DNA of 64,000 nt. It comes from Thelonectria olida (Eukaryota; Ascomycota; Sordariomycetes; Hypocreales; Nectriaceae). The stretch lies in the NCBI GenBank assembly GCA_020736575.1, contig JAGPYM010000023.1:372001-436000 (forward strand), in the 5' to 3' direction. The notes beneath the pieces are model-generated. The model was not told where the DNA came from, searched no databases, and saw nothing but the letters and a program-made list of their open reading frames with translations. Positions 32,869-43,851 of the stretch are shown here, piece after piece (position 1 is the first letter of the stretch; every line of letters starts with the position of its first letter). A program made the translations under genes and the position numbers.

Positions 32869-33264
32869 AACGTTTTCGCAGTCAGAAGGTCACCTTCTCA
32901 TCCACTATGCTCCTTGCCCCCCGACAGCTCATAGCAGCACTCATAGCAGGTATATTGTCCTATTCGTGCACGCACATACCGTACAGAGCCTGCTGGCATC
33001 GGGTCCCACACCTCATCTCGGAGTTGTGCGTTGCACCTCCAATTCGTTCAGCGCCGCTCTCATTTCGCGCGTGAGACGCGTCCTGATATTACGCTGATTG
33101 GAGAGTCTCGCGACGTGTCAAGTCGCATATATGAGTTTGAACCCCATTTACGCTATAACCTGTACTTAGATGCGATAATGCGAGGATTTTTCCTCTCGCA
33201 TGCGAACCCCTACGGCGAATTCCTTTCTTGTTAACCTTTCTCTCATTCAATTGCGAAACTAACA

Positions 33265-34692
33265 ATGAGTTCTGGAAAGCGCAGGCATTCCGTCTTGGAG
33301 GAACACTGTGCGCCAAATCGCTTCACTATTACTTTACGTCACAAGCCGTCGCAGGAGAGACATGAGCAACCAAAACACAAAAAGAGAAAATGCCAGGACC
33401 AAATAGAACAAGCTGGGATGCAGAGCCAGACGTTTCCCATCTCCATCCACACATTCAACCCGCACGGCACTATGGATCTACGCTACAAGGTCGAACCTGA
33501 AAAAAAATGGCGGGAAATGAAGCGGTACAGTAGCTTCGTCTGTGAGGATCAAACGACTTGTCTACTGACGAGATTAGCGAGTGGGCTCACTGACGCAGCT
33601 TGGCAGTGAACGGTGTCAAGTACTACCCGGGCAACTTCGTCCATGTCGCCAACGAATGTACAATCGAGCGACAACGAGTGGCAATGAAAGGCAAAGATGG
33701 GCTAATCAGGCGATCGGAAATCGGCTGGGTGGCTTGGATTCTGGAGATTCGGGCAGCGGATGAGCATAACGTTTACGCACGTGTGTACTGGATGTACTCG
33801 CCTGATGAGCTGCCATCTGGAACGGTTTGTGGCAAGGAAAGAATTCAGGGACGTCAACCATACCACGGTCGCAACGAACTAATTGCCTCGAATCACAGTA
33901 AGTCGTCCCTACCTGCTACAGCCGGGAGTGCGCCAGTCCTGACAGTCAGCAACCAGTGGACATTATCAACGTTATCAGCGTTATCGAGCCGGTAATTGTC
34001 AGCCAATGGCTTGAGTCAGACGATGGCGAAACTAAGGACACGCTGTATTGGCGGCAGACATTTAATTACCCCGACTCCCAGCTCTCAGTAAGTGGTTTCA
34101 ATACTTCTCTTGTCCTCGCTGACGCTCTCACTTTTAGCCTGCCAAGCCAGTTTGTAAATGCAAAGCTCCCGAAAACCCCGATAGGACGTTGATAGGGTGT
34201 ACTAGCACGTCTTGCGGGAAATGGATGCATCAGGAATGCCTACACCATGATGTGCTCATGAGGGTGTATAACCAATTGGACACCAACAAGCCACAGCGAA
34301 GCGAGTCAATGGCCGGCCTGGGAGACGACAATAACAGCAATACAACAGACCCACTCAGCTCAAAAGGGGTGGAAAAGGAAGAGATGCAGCCGATTATAGG
34401 CGAGGTCGATGAAGAAGTCCTTGTTCAGGAAGCGACCCCAGGAACGCTGGAGGCAGGTGACCCGAGAACCAAGGAGTTCAGTACGAATGCTCAAGCGAAG
34501 CCTCCTGCGAATAAGGGTCGCAAGAAGAGCACTGACTTTGAGCCATACGTTGGACTTTTCGAGGCGACTCTGAAATTGGATGACGGCCCTATAAAGTGGA
34601 AGATTCGTGATTTGCGGGAAGACGTTTTGGGCGGCAATAAAGCATGGGATGAGGAGGCCTATTGTTTACTATGCGGGGTCATTATTGACTAG
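33265..34692 (+). CDS. BAH-PHD chromatin-reader protein, 4 exons
   Basis: Exons 33265-33541, 33607-33897, 33957-34087 and 34138-34692 join in phase to 417 aa. After a basic N-terminus, a BAH domain is seen: VKYYPGNFVHVA, IGWVAWILEIRA, VYARVYWMYSPDELP, GRQPYHGRNELIASNH and MDIINVISVIEP. A PHD-like finger follows: CKCKAPENPDRTLIGC, then CGKWMHQECL. The second metal-binding half of a canonical PHD (the final Cys pair) is not visible. The remainder is acidic, Ser/Thr-rich and without a domain. BAH-PHD proteins such as Neurospora EPR-1 read H3K27me3 and silence facultative heterochromatin. This shorter protein may be a paralogue; its orthology cannot be judged here. Nuclear. Confidence 0.78.
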
Positions 34693-35733
34693 ACTGCTCT
34701 CACGACTGGACCTATCGGGGTAGCTAGCATTCTTGCGCAGGATAAATGTATCGACCCAGAGGCTAGACTCCGAGCTAACAAATTCGAACATCGATCAATT
34801 TTTCCAGATGATGCGCGTGAGATGTGTTCCAAGGCCGACGAGCTATTGAGCGAGCTAGTCATGCCAAGGAAGTCTAGCCGGGTGAAGACACGGAGGTCCT
34901 CTCGGGGTGGGGCAACAGCGGTCGGTTGTCCCTGGCGATGAGGGGGGGTTCGTTGTTGATGGTGTTGTTGATGATGTTGAGGTTGGTGGGCAAGGGAATT
35001 ATTTGCAGCTGGGGGCGAGGGCTCAACCAACACGTCACCATCGCCATCGTGGAGCGCTCAACGAGTGAGTGCTGATCAATGCTGCCGATCAATGTTGCCG
35101 ATCAATGCTGCCGATCAATGCTGCCGATCACTCCAGTTCGTCGGGGTGTCGATCGCGACAGTCGCCCCACACTCGTCATATGCAGCTGCCGCCGCTGTTG
35201 ACGGGGCTGCTTCCCACTGGAAACCACTTGAATCTACAGGTTACCTGAGGCGGGGTACATCGGTGTGTCTCAGCACTGCGAAAGGGATCTGACCAAGTCG
35301 CAGGATACGCCCAGCTCTGCCCTTCCCTCCTCACGGGTTGGAACACTGCTGCTGACAGCCCAACAAAATAGGGCCTAGCGTGCTGAAGTGGCGTTCGCCA
35401 CAATCCATCTACATCATGGAGGCGTAGTCGTCACCATTGGTTGGTGATTCCACGAGAAAGTGACGATCCTTGAGCGCTCACCGGTCAAGTTCTATTGGTA
35501 TTAGAGACAGATGGTGTAGCAGGAAGATGCAGCCGAGGGGAAATGCGGATGCCTTCAGGCAATTCTCGTCAGAGAGAGTCATTCGAAGAGACGACCTGAG
35601 CAGCAATGATACGAGTATTTAACTGCTACCCATGGAGAAGCTCTCGCAAGGACCGATGTGAGCACATCTGGTACTTGAGAAGCTGATGAAGCAATCAATG
35701 CACATTAACAACACTATTTAGGTTAGGGTACAC
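34693..35733. other. Intergenic with a 13-bp minisatellite
   Basis: Plus-strand sequence just after the BAH-PHD stop still looks partly coding, for example a stretch translating RANKFEHRSIFPDD, and may be a lost 3' exon. Farther on, only the minisatellite and featureless sequence are seen. Confidence 0.35.
35074..35125 (+). repeat. 13-bp minisatellite, 4 copies
   Basis: Four consecutive units of GATCAATGCTGCC; the second has GTTGCC instead of GCTGCC. It lies in an apparently non-coding stretch. Confidence 0.9.
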
Positions 35734-35773
35734 CTGGCCTTCAACTCGGCAACATCACTCACACACTGGATCG

Positions 35774-36808
35774 ATGGCAGACCTCGAGGAGGCCATTCGA
35801 ATGGCCCAAGAGGCGGTCAAAGTCACCCCAGAAGGCCACCCAGACCGGGCTGGATGGTTGAACAACCTTGGCTTTCAACTCGGCAACAAATACTCACGCA
35901 CTGGGTCGATAGCAGACCTCGAAGAGGCCATACGCGTGGCCCGAGAGGCCGTCGACGCCGTCGAGGCCACTCCAGAAGGTCACCCAGACCGGGCTATATT
36001 GTTGAACAACCTTGGACTTCAACTCGGCATAAGATACTCACGCACTGGATCGACAGCGGACCTCGAAGCGGCCATTCACGTAGCCCGAGAGGCCGTCAAG
36101 GCCACCCCAGATGGCCATCCAAACCGAGCTGAATGGTTGAACAACCTTGGGAACCAACTCGGCAAGAGACACTCACACACTGGATCAATGGCAGACCTTG
36201 AAGATGCCATTCGTATGACCCGAGAGGCCGTCGAAGCGACCCCAGAAGACCATCCAGATTGGGCTGGACGGTTGAACAACCTTGGGAATCGACTCGGCAA
36301 CAGATATTCACGCACTGGATCGATGGCAGACCTCGAAGAGGCCATTCGAATGGCCCGAGGGGCCATCAAAGTCACCCCAGAAGGCCACCCAGACCGGGCT
36401 AAATTGTTGAACAACCTTGGACTTCAACTCGGCGACAGACACTCACGCACTGGATCGATAGCAGACCTCGAAGAGGCCATTCGAATGGCCCGAGGGGCCA
36501 TCAAAGTCACCCCAGAAGGCCACCCAGACCGGGCTGGACGGTTAAGCAACCTTGGGCTTCAACTCGGCAAGAGACACTCACACACTGGGTCGATGGCAGA
36601 TCTCGAAGAAGCCATTCAAATGGCCCGAGAGGCCATCAAAGTCACCCCAGAAGGCCATCCAGATCGGGCTGCACGGTTGAACAACCTTGGGAATCGACTC
36701 GGCGACAGATACTCACGCACTGGATCGATGGCGGATCTCGAGGAGGCCATTCGCCTGGCCCGAGAGGCCGCCAAGGCCACCCCGGGAGGACTTGTCTTTT
36801 CTCAATGA
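35774..36808 (+). CDS. TPR-repeat array of a fungal NLR/CHAT-type protein, likely fragment
   Basis: The frame consists of seven complete and one partial 45-aa repeats of the form ADLEEAIRMAREAV, TPEGHPDRA, LNNLGLQLGDRYSRTGS, that is, extended TPRs. Repeat 2 carries a 3-aa insertion. In fungi such arrays form the sensor part of NB-ARC-TPR proteins or precede CHAT protease domains. Neither an ATPase nor a CHAT domain is present here. The array is open-ended: repeat-like sequence is visible upstream to about 35734 in another frame, and the last repeat breaks off after ATPGG into unrelated sequence. The repeats are unusually alike at DNA level. Probably a relic, though transcription cannot be excluded. 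Confidence 0.65.
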   Translation: MADLEEAIRMAQEAVKVTPEGHPDRAGWLNNLGFQLGNKYSRTGSIADLEEAIRVAREAVDAVEATPEGHPDRAILLNNLGLQLGIRYSRTGSTADLEAAIHVAREAVKATPDGHPNRAEWLNNLGNQLGKRHSHTGSMADLEDAIRMTREAVEATPEDHPDWAGRLNNLGNRLGNRYSRTGSMADLEEAIRMARGAIKVTPEGHPDRAKLLNNLGLQLGDRHSRTGSIADLEEAIRMARGAIKVTPEGHPDRAGRLSNLGLQLGKRHSHTGSMADLEEAIQMAREAIKVTPEGHPDRAARLNNLGNRLGDRYSRTGSMADLEEAIRLAREAAKATPGGLVFSQ

Positions 36809-37494
36809 AATCGATATGTCTCAGGGCGACTCAACAGAAATGAAGATTACCGGAAAGGTCATTAAGGCACATTTCGAATATTCTTAATCCCTTCGTACTA
36901 TCAGCGCGTGTGGGACATTGCAACCATGACGTGCTCTCGCTATTCGCGGTCTGATCCTGCCTGTGACTGCAAGGCACCTTCTGTTGGAGTCAAAACAAAG
37001 CGGGGAAAGATGTAATGATCCGTCGAAGCCATTGCGGCCACAAGCAGGAGTGTTTAGTTCTTTCTGTGTCTGTTGTTTCCAAAAATGTTGTTTACTTGGT
37101 CGGGTTTTTCTGATTTCACCGATGCAAGTGGCGTCACTATCTTGGTGTTCTCTCTTCCATCTTCTTCTTCGAACGATTCCCTGACAAAGCCATTCATACT
37201 TTCAACATCCGATTGATTCCAATCTAAATTACTGGGAGGCCGAAGGACCAGAAATGGGCCAGAGATTATTTTACATCGAAAAAATACTTTATTTGACCGC
37301 CGAATGCGACCTGTTCTAGAGGGCTGGCTTGACACGGTTCCTTCTGCACTGAGATCTGGGCTTGTTAAGAGAGCCGGCTTCACCGCCTTTGCTCAAAGGT
37401 ATTTATGGGCCTACGAAATTTAGCCCAATCAGGTGTTATAAAAAGTCATGCCCCCCTAAGGGTCATGCCCGCGTATCAATTCGTCATGCCCCCC
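36809..37494. other. Intergenic with a short direct repeat
   Basis: No gene supported. At 37447-37502 the phrases TCATGCCC and CTATCAATT recur in tandem, just before the NmrA-like homology begins, marking a possible rearrangement junction. Confidence 0.4.
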
Positions 37495-37987
37495 TATCAA
37501 TTGCCCTCGGCAAAGCCGTGGTCGATGGTATCAGAGCTGGAAAGCATGATTATGTTATTCTGAGCAGGAAACCACAATCCGACCCACACAATGTTGCAGT
37601 TGACTATTCTGATGTCCAAGGACTTCGTGACGTTCTCGAAAAAGAAAATGTCCATACAGTCATCTCAACTATGGGATTATACACACCTGCCCATCACCAA
37701 TCTCAGATGAACCTAATCGAGGCAGCTGAGCTTGCAGGTCCCACGAAGAGATTCATTCCCAGCGAGTTTGGATTCCACGTCAAGAAAGAGTGAGTCTCGA
37801 TTCAGTCTTATTTGTTGGAATTCGTTGTCGTACTAATTGCAACTAAAGACATGGCGACTTGCAGGTCTCCTTCCCCTTCAAGTTGGAAGCGTTGGAGAGA
37901 TTAAAGACTACGGGCCTCGAGTTCACCCTTGTTAACACCGGAGTGTTTCTCGACTATCTTGTTTGGCCACAGATACCGTCTCATTTA
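37495..37987 (+). pseudogene. NmrA/isoflavone-reductase-like fragment
   Basis: Two exons joined by an intron ending with CAACTAAAG. Exon 1 reads LGKAVVDGIRAGKHDYVILS, then NVHTVISTMGLYTPAHHQ and AAELAGPTKRFIPSEFGF. Exon 2 reads HGDLQVSFPFKLEALERLK, then FTLVNTGVFLDYL. This is an NmrA-like NAD(P)-binding family; members are redox sensors or reductases. The dinucleotide-binding glycine motif should precede LGKAVVDG but is replaced by repeat-like sequence. The 3' end is cut at about 37987, exactly where the convergent Ulp1-like gene begins. Truncated on both sides. Confidence 0.65.
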
Positions 37988-39578
37988 CGCATTTCGGCGA
38001 TCTGGATTAACCTGGCCCAGAATCTCATGTCGGGTGGCTCCTTGTCCAGCTGCTCCGTGCTTCGTCGAACAGCTCAGAGGCTTTCTGAATCTGGATTCGC
38101 AAGCTTTCCATTCTTTCTCACAGCACGTCCTGGCCTTCTTCAAACTGGTAACGTATTGCTCGGGATATTGATTCTTGTTTGTTTCAATCGAAGCGATGAT
38201 CTTTGAGACGTCGAGCGCCGATTCCGATAGGAATGCCTCCCTTCGAAGCCAGGCTCTGCAAATCTCCAGTATAGAGGAAGATGCGTCTCCCCTATACAGG
38301 TGGCCGTTGCTCATCTGAGTGGCCGTATCCACGTTCTTGTCGTGCAGGGTTTTCAGGAAGGAGTAGAGAAAGCAGCGCCAGTAATCCAAGCTGAGACAAG
38401 GTGGAATACCGTGGCCAACAGCGATGTAGAAGGCCGACGCTAAAAGAATGACTCCAGAGTCATTGTCCTCTTCACACAATACTGGCGCCGCGCGCACAAT
38501 CGAATACGAGGTAGTATTCAGCATGGCGTTGACCTCGGCGATGCCAGCCTCTGGTTTGCTAATAAGCCGGGGGTTGTAAATGAAGATAGTTTGGAGGCGC
38601 TTGTCCATGAAGCCGAGAGTCCACAAACCATCCGCGTCAGCAATAGGAAACAGGAGTCGCTCAGACTGTGGCAAGCCTGCGTTTGTTGCATAGACTACCT
38701 GAAACGTGGCCGGTGTAATGTGATCCAGGTCCTCTAACACCTGCTGGATGATATTATCCGGTAATGGAGATGTGGACAGCAAGGCAGAAAGATTGAGCCG
38801 GTACGCAGGAGGCCGGGGGCGTTGCTCGAGATGGGTTGGTGTTCCGCGCTTTTTGCCTCTGGTCTGCATCGGAGCAAACTCGACTCGGCTAAGCGGGTTA
38901 TTAACACTGGAGGTATCATTTCCCGCGGCAGACATCTGATCGCTGTCAGGGGAGCTGTCGATTTCTATTGGGGATGCGGGCGTGTTGCGAGGCTTGTTCT
39001 CTTCCTGTCTACAGCGTGAGCATTGTAAAACAATTTGAAGTATCATGTGCTCCTACCTCTAATAATTCTTTGGCTCGCTTAATGTCTCTGACTAACCAGC
39101 CCCCTACCTTGCGTATGCCTCGCCCCGCGTTGGTCTTGCGTTCTTCCCGGGCTCTTCTCAGCACCTCCTGACAATCATTCCAAGTCCAATTTGACGATAG
39201 TGCTTTCGCGTGCTCGAGTACCTCTCGGGGTGGGTTTTCGAAAAAATCAGAAAGAATGTCAACTGTGACATCCCAATTGCAAGCCAAGGCTTCAAGGAGT
39301 TGTTGCTTCCGCTGGTTTGGTTGTTGCGGTTCGTCGCGGCTGTTACTTAGTAATCTGTAAAACCGGGCATCTCGCTCTTCACCGTGGACTTCCTTCAAAT
39401 AAGTGTCGACTTCGTGAATCTGCTGTCGGCGGCTGGGGTCATGCGATTGGGCAATTGTAATTTGGTGGTCGATCCATTGTTGTGGTGGCCGCTCTTCGGC
39501 GTTGTTCTGGGAAGGCTTGCCATCCTCGTTCAGCCGGAGAAGGGAATAGATATTGTAGTTAGGGGGGTTGTTGGCCAT
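37985..39578 (-). CDS. Ulp1/C48-like protein lacking catalytic residues, 2 exons
   Basis: Exon 1 39578-39057 and exon 2 39004-37985, intron 52 bp, 513 aa. The N-terminal half is helical and basic (YNIYSLLRLNEDG, then LSDFFENPPREVLEHAKALS and GGWLVRDIKRAKELLE). The middle of exon 2 looks like the core of Ulp1-type cysteine peptidases (GLWTLGFMDKRLQTIFIYNP, then CEEDNDSGVILLASAFY). The expected catalytic His, Asp and Cys positions read Leu, Asn and Ser. If the alignment is right, the protein cannot be an active deSUMOylase. The C-terminal tail is charged and may be truncated at the junction with the NmrA fragment. The start lies 288 bp from the divergent HSP70-like gene. Confidence 0.5.
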
Positions 39579-39865
39579 GTTGATGTCTGGTGTGCATTTC
39601 CAGTGGCCTCGGCAAGGGGAGATAACGATCTTTATGGACGTTACCCCTTGCTCGTGCGGCCTTGCTCGGAGGCCAGGGAGCTAATTTGGGGGCCAGGAGT
39701 TAGGGGAACCAGGGGCCACCAGACAAGCATTTAAATCGACGGCTCTCCCCCGACGACCAGACCAGTACGTACATCAAGGAACCCCATGGCCCTATTTTTC
39801 ATTGCTCTCCTTCCTACTTGGTGCGTCGACCCCTCTGAGTGTTGAATATCGCAAACGCCCTCATT

Positions 39866-41747
39866 ATGGTAAGTATATTTCAGACCTTTTCTTTGCTTTT
39901 TTCCTCTTTTTATTTTATCTTTTAGTAGAGAAAATTGTCCTAATAACGCACAGTCCTCTCCAAACCAGTCGAAGACGACCCCCCTCATCCCCGGCATTGA
40001 TTTGGGCACCACAACAATTTGCGCCTATGTTAACAAAAGCCCGGTCATGCTTACACATGGATCCTCTGTCTATCCGACCATGCTCCAGATTGATAACAAA
40101 CGGGGCTGGTCGTTTACTACAGGCACTCCGCCTCCGACGAAATGGGCACCGCACGTAAAGTTGGCTAAGCGGCTTATCGGGCGGTCCCCAGCGGATGGCC
40201 GCCTGAAACAGGACGTCCGTCGCGTTCCTCATGCAGAGCTCGGTGATCGTGGTGCCGTTTTCCGGGTTGGTGGAAAGGTTTACCACCCCGAGGAAATTTC
40301 TGCCTTCATCCTGCATCAAGTGCGAACCCAGATCGAATTGGAAAAAAATAAGAGCGTTCTCAGTTGCGTCTTGGCCGTTCCCGCCTACTTTCACTGCGAA
40401 CAAAGGAAATCATCCATCGATGCAGCAAGAATGGCGGGCTTTACGGACGATGTTCGACTGGTTGATGAACCGGTAGCTGCCGCTGTGGATTTCGTCATGA
40501 ACCGACACGAAGAGCTCCTCAACGGATCCTTTCTGTTGGTGATTGATATCGGTGGCGGTACCACAGATGTCACTTTGATATATTCTGATCGAAGAGGTGA
40601 AACGCCATCATTTGTCGTTAAAGCTACCGCCGGCGATAATTTCCTCGGTGGGGTTGACATTGATGAGGCACTCATCGAATTTGTCAAGGGCAAGGCTGGC
40701 GATGTTGGCTATCTTGTGGATGAGGAGAAACTACGGCAAGAATGCGAAGTTAAGAAGGCCAAATTTTCACAACTTCACCAGCAAGAAGTTTGTATTACAC
40801 TTCATGGAGGAAGCCCAGACAACGAACCTACCGATGCGATGATCAGCCGTGACGAGTTCAACAACGTGTGCAAGCCGATTCGTGATCGAGTCTCGAGCGT
40901 TATTGATGAAACTTTCCTGGACGCTGAGACGCTCAAACAAAATGTCAACTACATCATTCTAACTGGGGGCTCTTGCTATTTACCCTTTGTCCGGGACCTG
41001 TGCACCGAGAAGTTGCCGGGCGTGGCTATTTCCCTTTCGGACCCGGCGGGGAGCGTTGCTCGTGGAGCCTCGTTTATTGCGTCTCACTCGATTGATATTG
41101 TTACCGTCTTGCCACGGTCTCTTGGAGTCGAGGCCCATAAGCAAACCAAGGACGACGACCTTTTTATGCAACACATTGCGAAACGCAATATTCCTTTGCC
41201 CAATATTGTCTCTCACATCTTTTATACAACTGAAGATAACCAGCATGAAGTTGAAATCTCCATTGCCGAAGGGGAAGAGGAGGATATCAACCGGAATATT
41301 CTCCTCAGATCGATTACCATCTCCAATATTCCAGATTGCAAGAAGGGTACTGAAGTGAAAGTAACACTGAACATTAGCGAGCCCGGGCTAGTTGAAGCAA
41401 CAGCTAAAATTGGTTCGAAGCAATCGGATTTGACAATTACATATGGGAATCGATTCAGTGAGGCAGAGCTATCGGACTTCACGAATCAAACATCCCGTCG
41501 GAGTCGACCTGCATCGCATGCTGGAAATAGCAAAGCTGGAGTAACATCGAACGAGACGGAAGATGGGACGTCCCAAGCTAAAGTAGCTGGAGATCAGGCG
41601 CATAACGAAGCCGCCATCCCAACAAGCGATGAAATGCCGCTAGATGCGGAGGTCAGTGAGGACCCATCCGACGCAGACACTCTTGCGCCAGCTGCAAAGC
41701 GGCAGAAGACACCAGCCGGAAGGCGCCGCAAACCGCGAAAAGCTTGA
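39866..41747 (+). CDS. HSP70-like ATPase, 2 exons
   Basis: The first exon consists of the start codon only (39866-39868). An 85-bp intron (39869-39953) follows, then one long exon, for 598 aa. Actin/HSP70-fold motifs are clear: phosphate-1 GIDLGTTTICAYV, VDEPVAAAVDFV, phosphate-2 LVIDIGGGTTDVTLIYS, and the adenosine motif ILTGGSCYLPFVRDL. The substrate-binding half is divergent but retains a beta-rich section (VKVTLNISEPGLVEATAKIG). The tail is acidic, then basic (AAKRQKTPAGRRRKPRKA), a likely nuclear localisation signal; the EEVD/HDEL endings of housekeeping HSP70s are missing. Such divergent HSP70s are expanded in filamentous fungi, and their clients are unknown. It may share a promoter with the Ulp1-like gene. 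Confidence 0.82.
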
Positions 41748-41830
41748 TTTCCTCCTTCACTTCTCTCCCTCTTGGGGTACGTTGTGCTGACTCTTCTCTG
41801 CTGGAATTGTCTCATTTTAAGGTTAGTTTT

Positions 41831-41914
41831 GGTTGTCGAAGGCTGGTTGTCGAAGGCTGGTTGCCGAAGGTTGTTTGCCGAAGGTTGTTTGCCGAAGGAT
41901 GTTTGCCGAAGGTT
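41831..41914 (+). repeat. 14-bp minisatellite downstream of the HSP70-like gene
   Basis: Six units of the type GGTTGCCGAAGGTT, with G/T and C/T variation, lie 83 bp after the stop codon. Related units reappear at 43564-43610. Confidence 0.85.
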
Positions 41915-42483
41915 GTTTGTTAATAACATCTCTCTGTGGTCTAGTTTATAAACGAATATATACCGCCTTTCAAAGATTAAATCTTGGCTGACAGCATACT
42001 ATAACGGGCGAAGAAACCGATACTAAACCCGAAGAATACAGCATAGTGTCCGAGAGGAACTTGGTATATCTTTAACTTTCTGTTTACCGGCCTTCGGTCA
42101 CTTAAGTATAGTACCATCTAGTATACAGTAGTGCATACTGTACCAATGGTCAGAACGTAGGAAGACGACTTCGGGGGTTTCGGGGTGGATTCGGAGGTAT
42201 CGGACTCGGGTCGTCTCAAGCTAGCGTATCATGCAGGGTTGCGTAGATAGTATAATTCTCTTGACCTTTCGCTTATACACTGCCCGCTTCCCTATATAGT
42301 ATATTATTTGTGCCGTGAAGCCGTGAAGCCTCCGTTTTAGGCTTCCCATGAAGGAACTTTGTGCTCACAAGACCTCGAAATATTAACTAAGAATGAGAGA
42401 AACACCAGAAACCCAGTCCTTCGTCTCGACATTGGGCGGACGACTCTAAACATCAATATACACTCTCATTAAGAGGACCCTCG

Positions 42484-43254
42484 ATGCCACCAACCCGGCA
42501 GAGTAATGCAGAACGCACGAGAGCAAGGAATGAGTGTCGTCAGAGGCTCTCTAATCACATCAGTAAGCAAATTTCTTCCTTCTAGCGTGTTAACTTAGCT
42601 GACTTCCCTGTAGACCAGAAGTTGGGTCTTAAAATCAAGCCTTTGGATATCCGTCTGAACCCGCGCTCAACTGATCCATACTCCTGGAACATCTTAGCCG
42701 GTAATGAAGAATCCTTTCAAGCTATCTTCGCGAAGAACCTGAGCGATCATTCCATTGGTATTTACCGTTTTCTGTGCAGAGAAGTCGGCCAAACATTTGA
42801 AGCAGTATCTTCAAGACCGGCATGCTCAATTGGAAACCCTACTCCGCCTATGCATCCGACGCCCGGCCCTCCGATATCAAGCTTGGCATCCCACCGCCCA
42901 CAATTGATTCGACCGGATAATAGTTTTGGCGCGATCATAGAGCAGCTCAAACGTGAAAATATGCGGCTATCGCAACAGCTTTCTGAGTTGATCAGCCAGA
43001 AAGAGGCAGAGTTGGAGCGGAGACTGGCGCTAGAGGAAGAAAACGGCATCTTACATAGCAAACAACAACCGCTCGAGGAGCAGGTCCGGCACCACGCCAG
43101 CATAGCAGAGCATTACAAGGGCGTTGTCTCAAGATGTTTCTCGGGGTTATTTCCTGTGTTGGAAGATTTAAGAAAGGGTACACTCCTCGAGGTTAGCGGA
43201 GGCGATGAAGCCATAGAGACCAACCGCCAGTATTATGATTATGAGAATGCCTAG
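42484..43254 (+). CDS. Coiled-coil protein with basic N-terminus, 2 exons
   Basis: Exon 1 42484-42562, intron 42563-42613 (51 bp), exon 2 42614-43254, giving 239 aa. The N-terminus is basic (SNAERTRARNECRQRLSNH). The middle contains WNILAGNEESFQAIFAKNLS. Residues of roughly 125-185 form a strong coiled coil (IEQLKRENMRLSQQLSELIS, then EAELERRLALEEENG). There is no full bZIP pattern, because the basic region is too far from the coil. It is probably a structural or regulatory protein that dimerises. It lies between the HSP70-like gene and the duplicated HSP70 3' end. Confidence 0.65.
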
Positions 43255-43484
43255 ATAAGGCCTACCGGCAGATGAGCCTTTTAGCTAGTCCTAACTAAAC
43301 TTTGACTGACATGATGGCCCATTGTACCCCTGCAAAGAGATACTTGGTGACTTATGACTACCCGTTGCGATGCAAGCCTTGAACAACTCATGTTCACAAG
43401 CTGTGGTAAGAAATGCCCGATAAAGATGACGGCCTGGATATCAGCCGGAACGTTCCGCTGAGATCGGTTATCATCTCCGATATG

Positions 43485-43690
43485 ATGGAAATGGCAAAGC
43501 TGGAGTAGCATCTAACGAGATGGAGGATAGGAAGTCCCAGGTTGAAGGGGCTGGAGATTTCCAAAGGTTGGTTCCAAAGGTTGGTTGCCGAAGGTTGGTT
43601 GCCGAAGGTTCTTTGTCAAAAATACCTCTCTGTGGTCCAGTCTGTAAGGGAATCTATATCACCTTTCACTCCTTCTAACGATAATTAAAA
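43485..43690 (+). repeat. Duplicated copy of the HSP70-like gene 3' end
   Basis: GGCAAAGCTGGAGTAGCATC and GAGATGGAGGATAGGAAGTC match the coding 3' part at 41525-41594. They are followed by the 14-bp units (43564-43610) and by a tail (CCTCTCTGTGGTCCAGT...) that matches 41930-41990. The copy has lost the rest of the gene and is non-functional. Confidence 0.75.
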
Positions 43691-43851
43691 CTTTACTTAA
43701 TCTCGTGTTAAAATTGAAGGTGGGTTGACGGTAGACGAGAAAGGCGGGATTGACCTTTACCGCTCGGGGTGTCGAAGGATATAAGGAATCTTGTCCTATA
43801 TAAGGCAAGTCCCCAAACATTACGATCTAGCACCAGGAAATCCTGAGTGGA

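Noticed and set aside
42484..43254. bZIP transcription factor
   Set aside because: A basic stretch and a coiled coil exist, but they are more than 100 residues apart and do not form a contiguous basic-leucine zipper.
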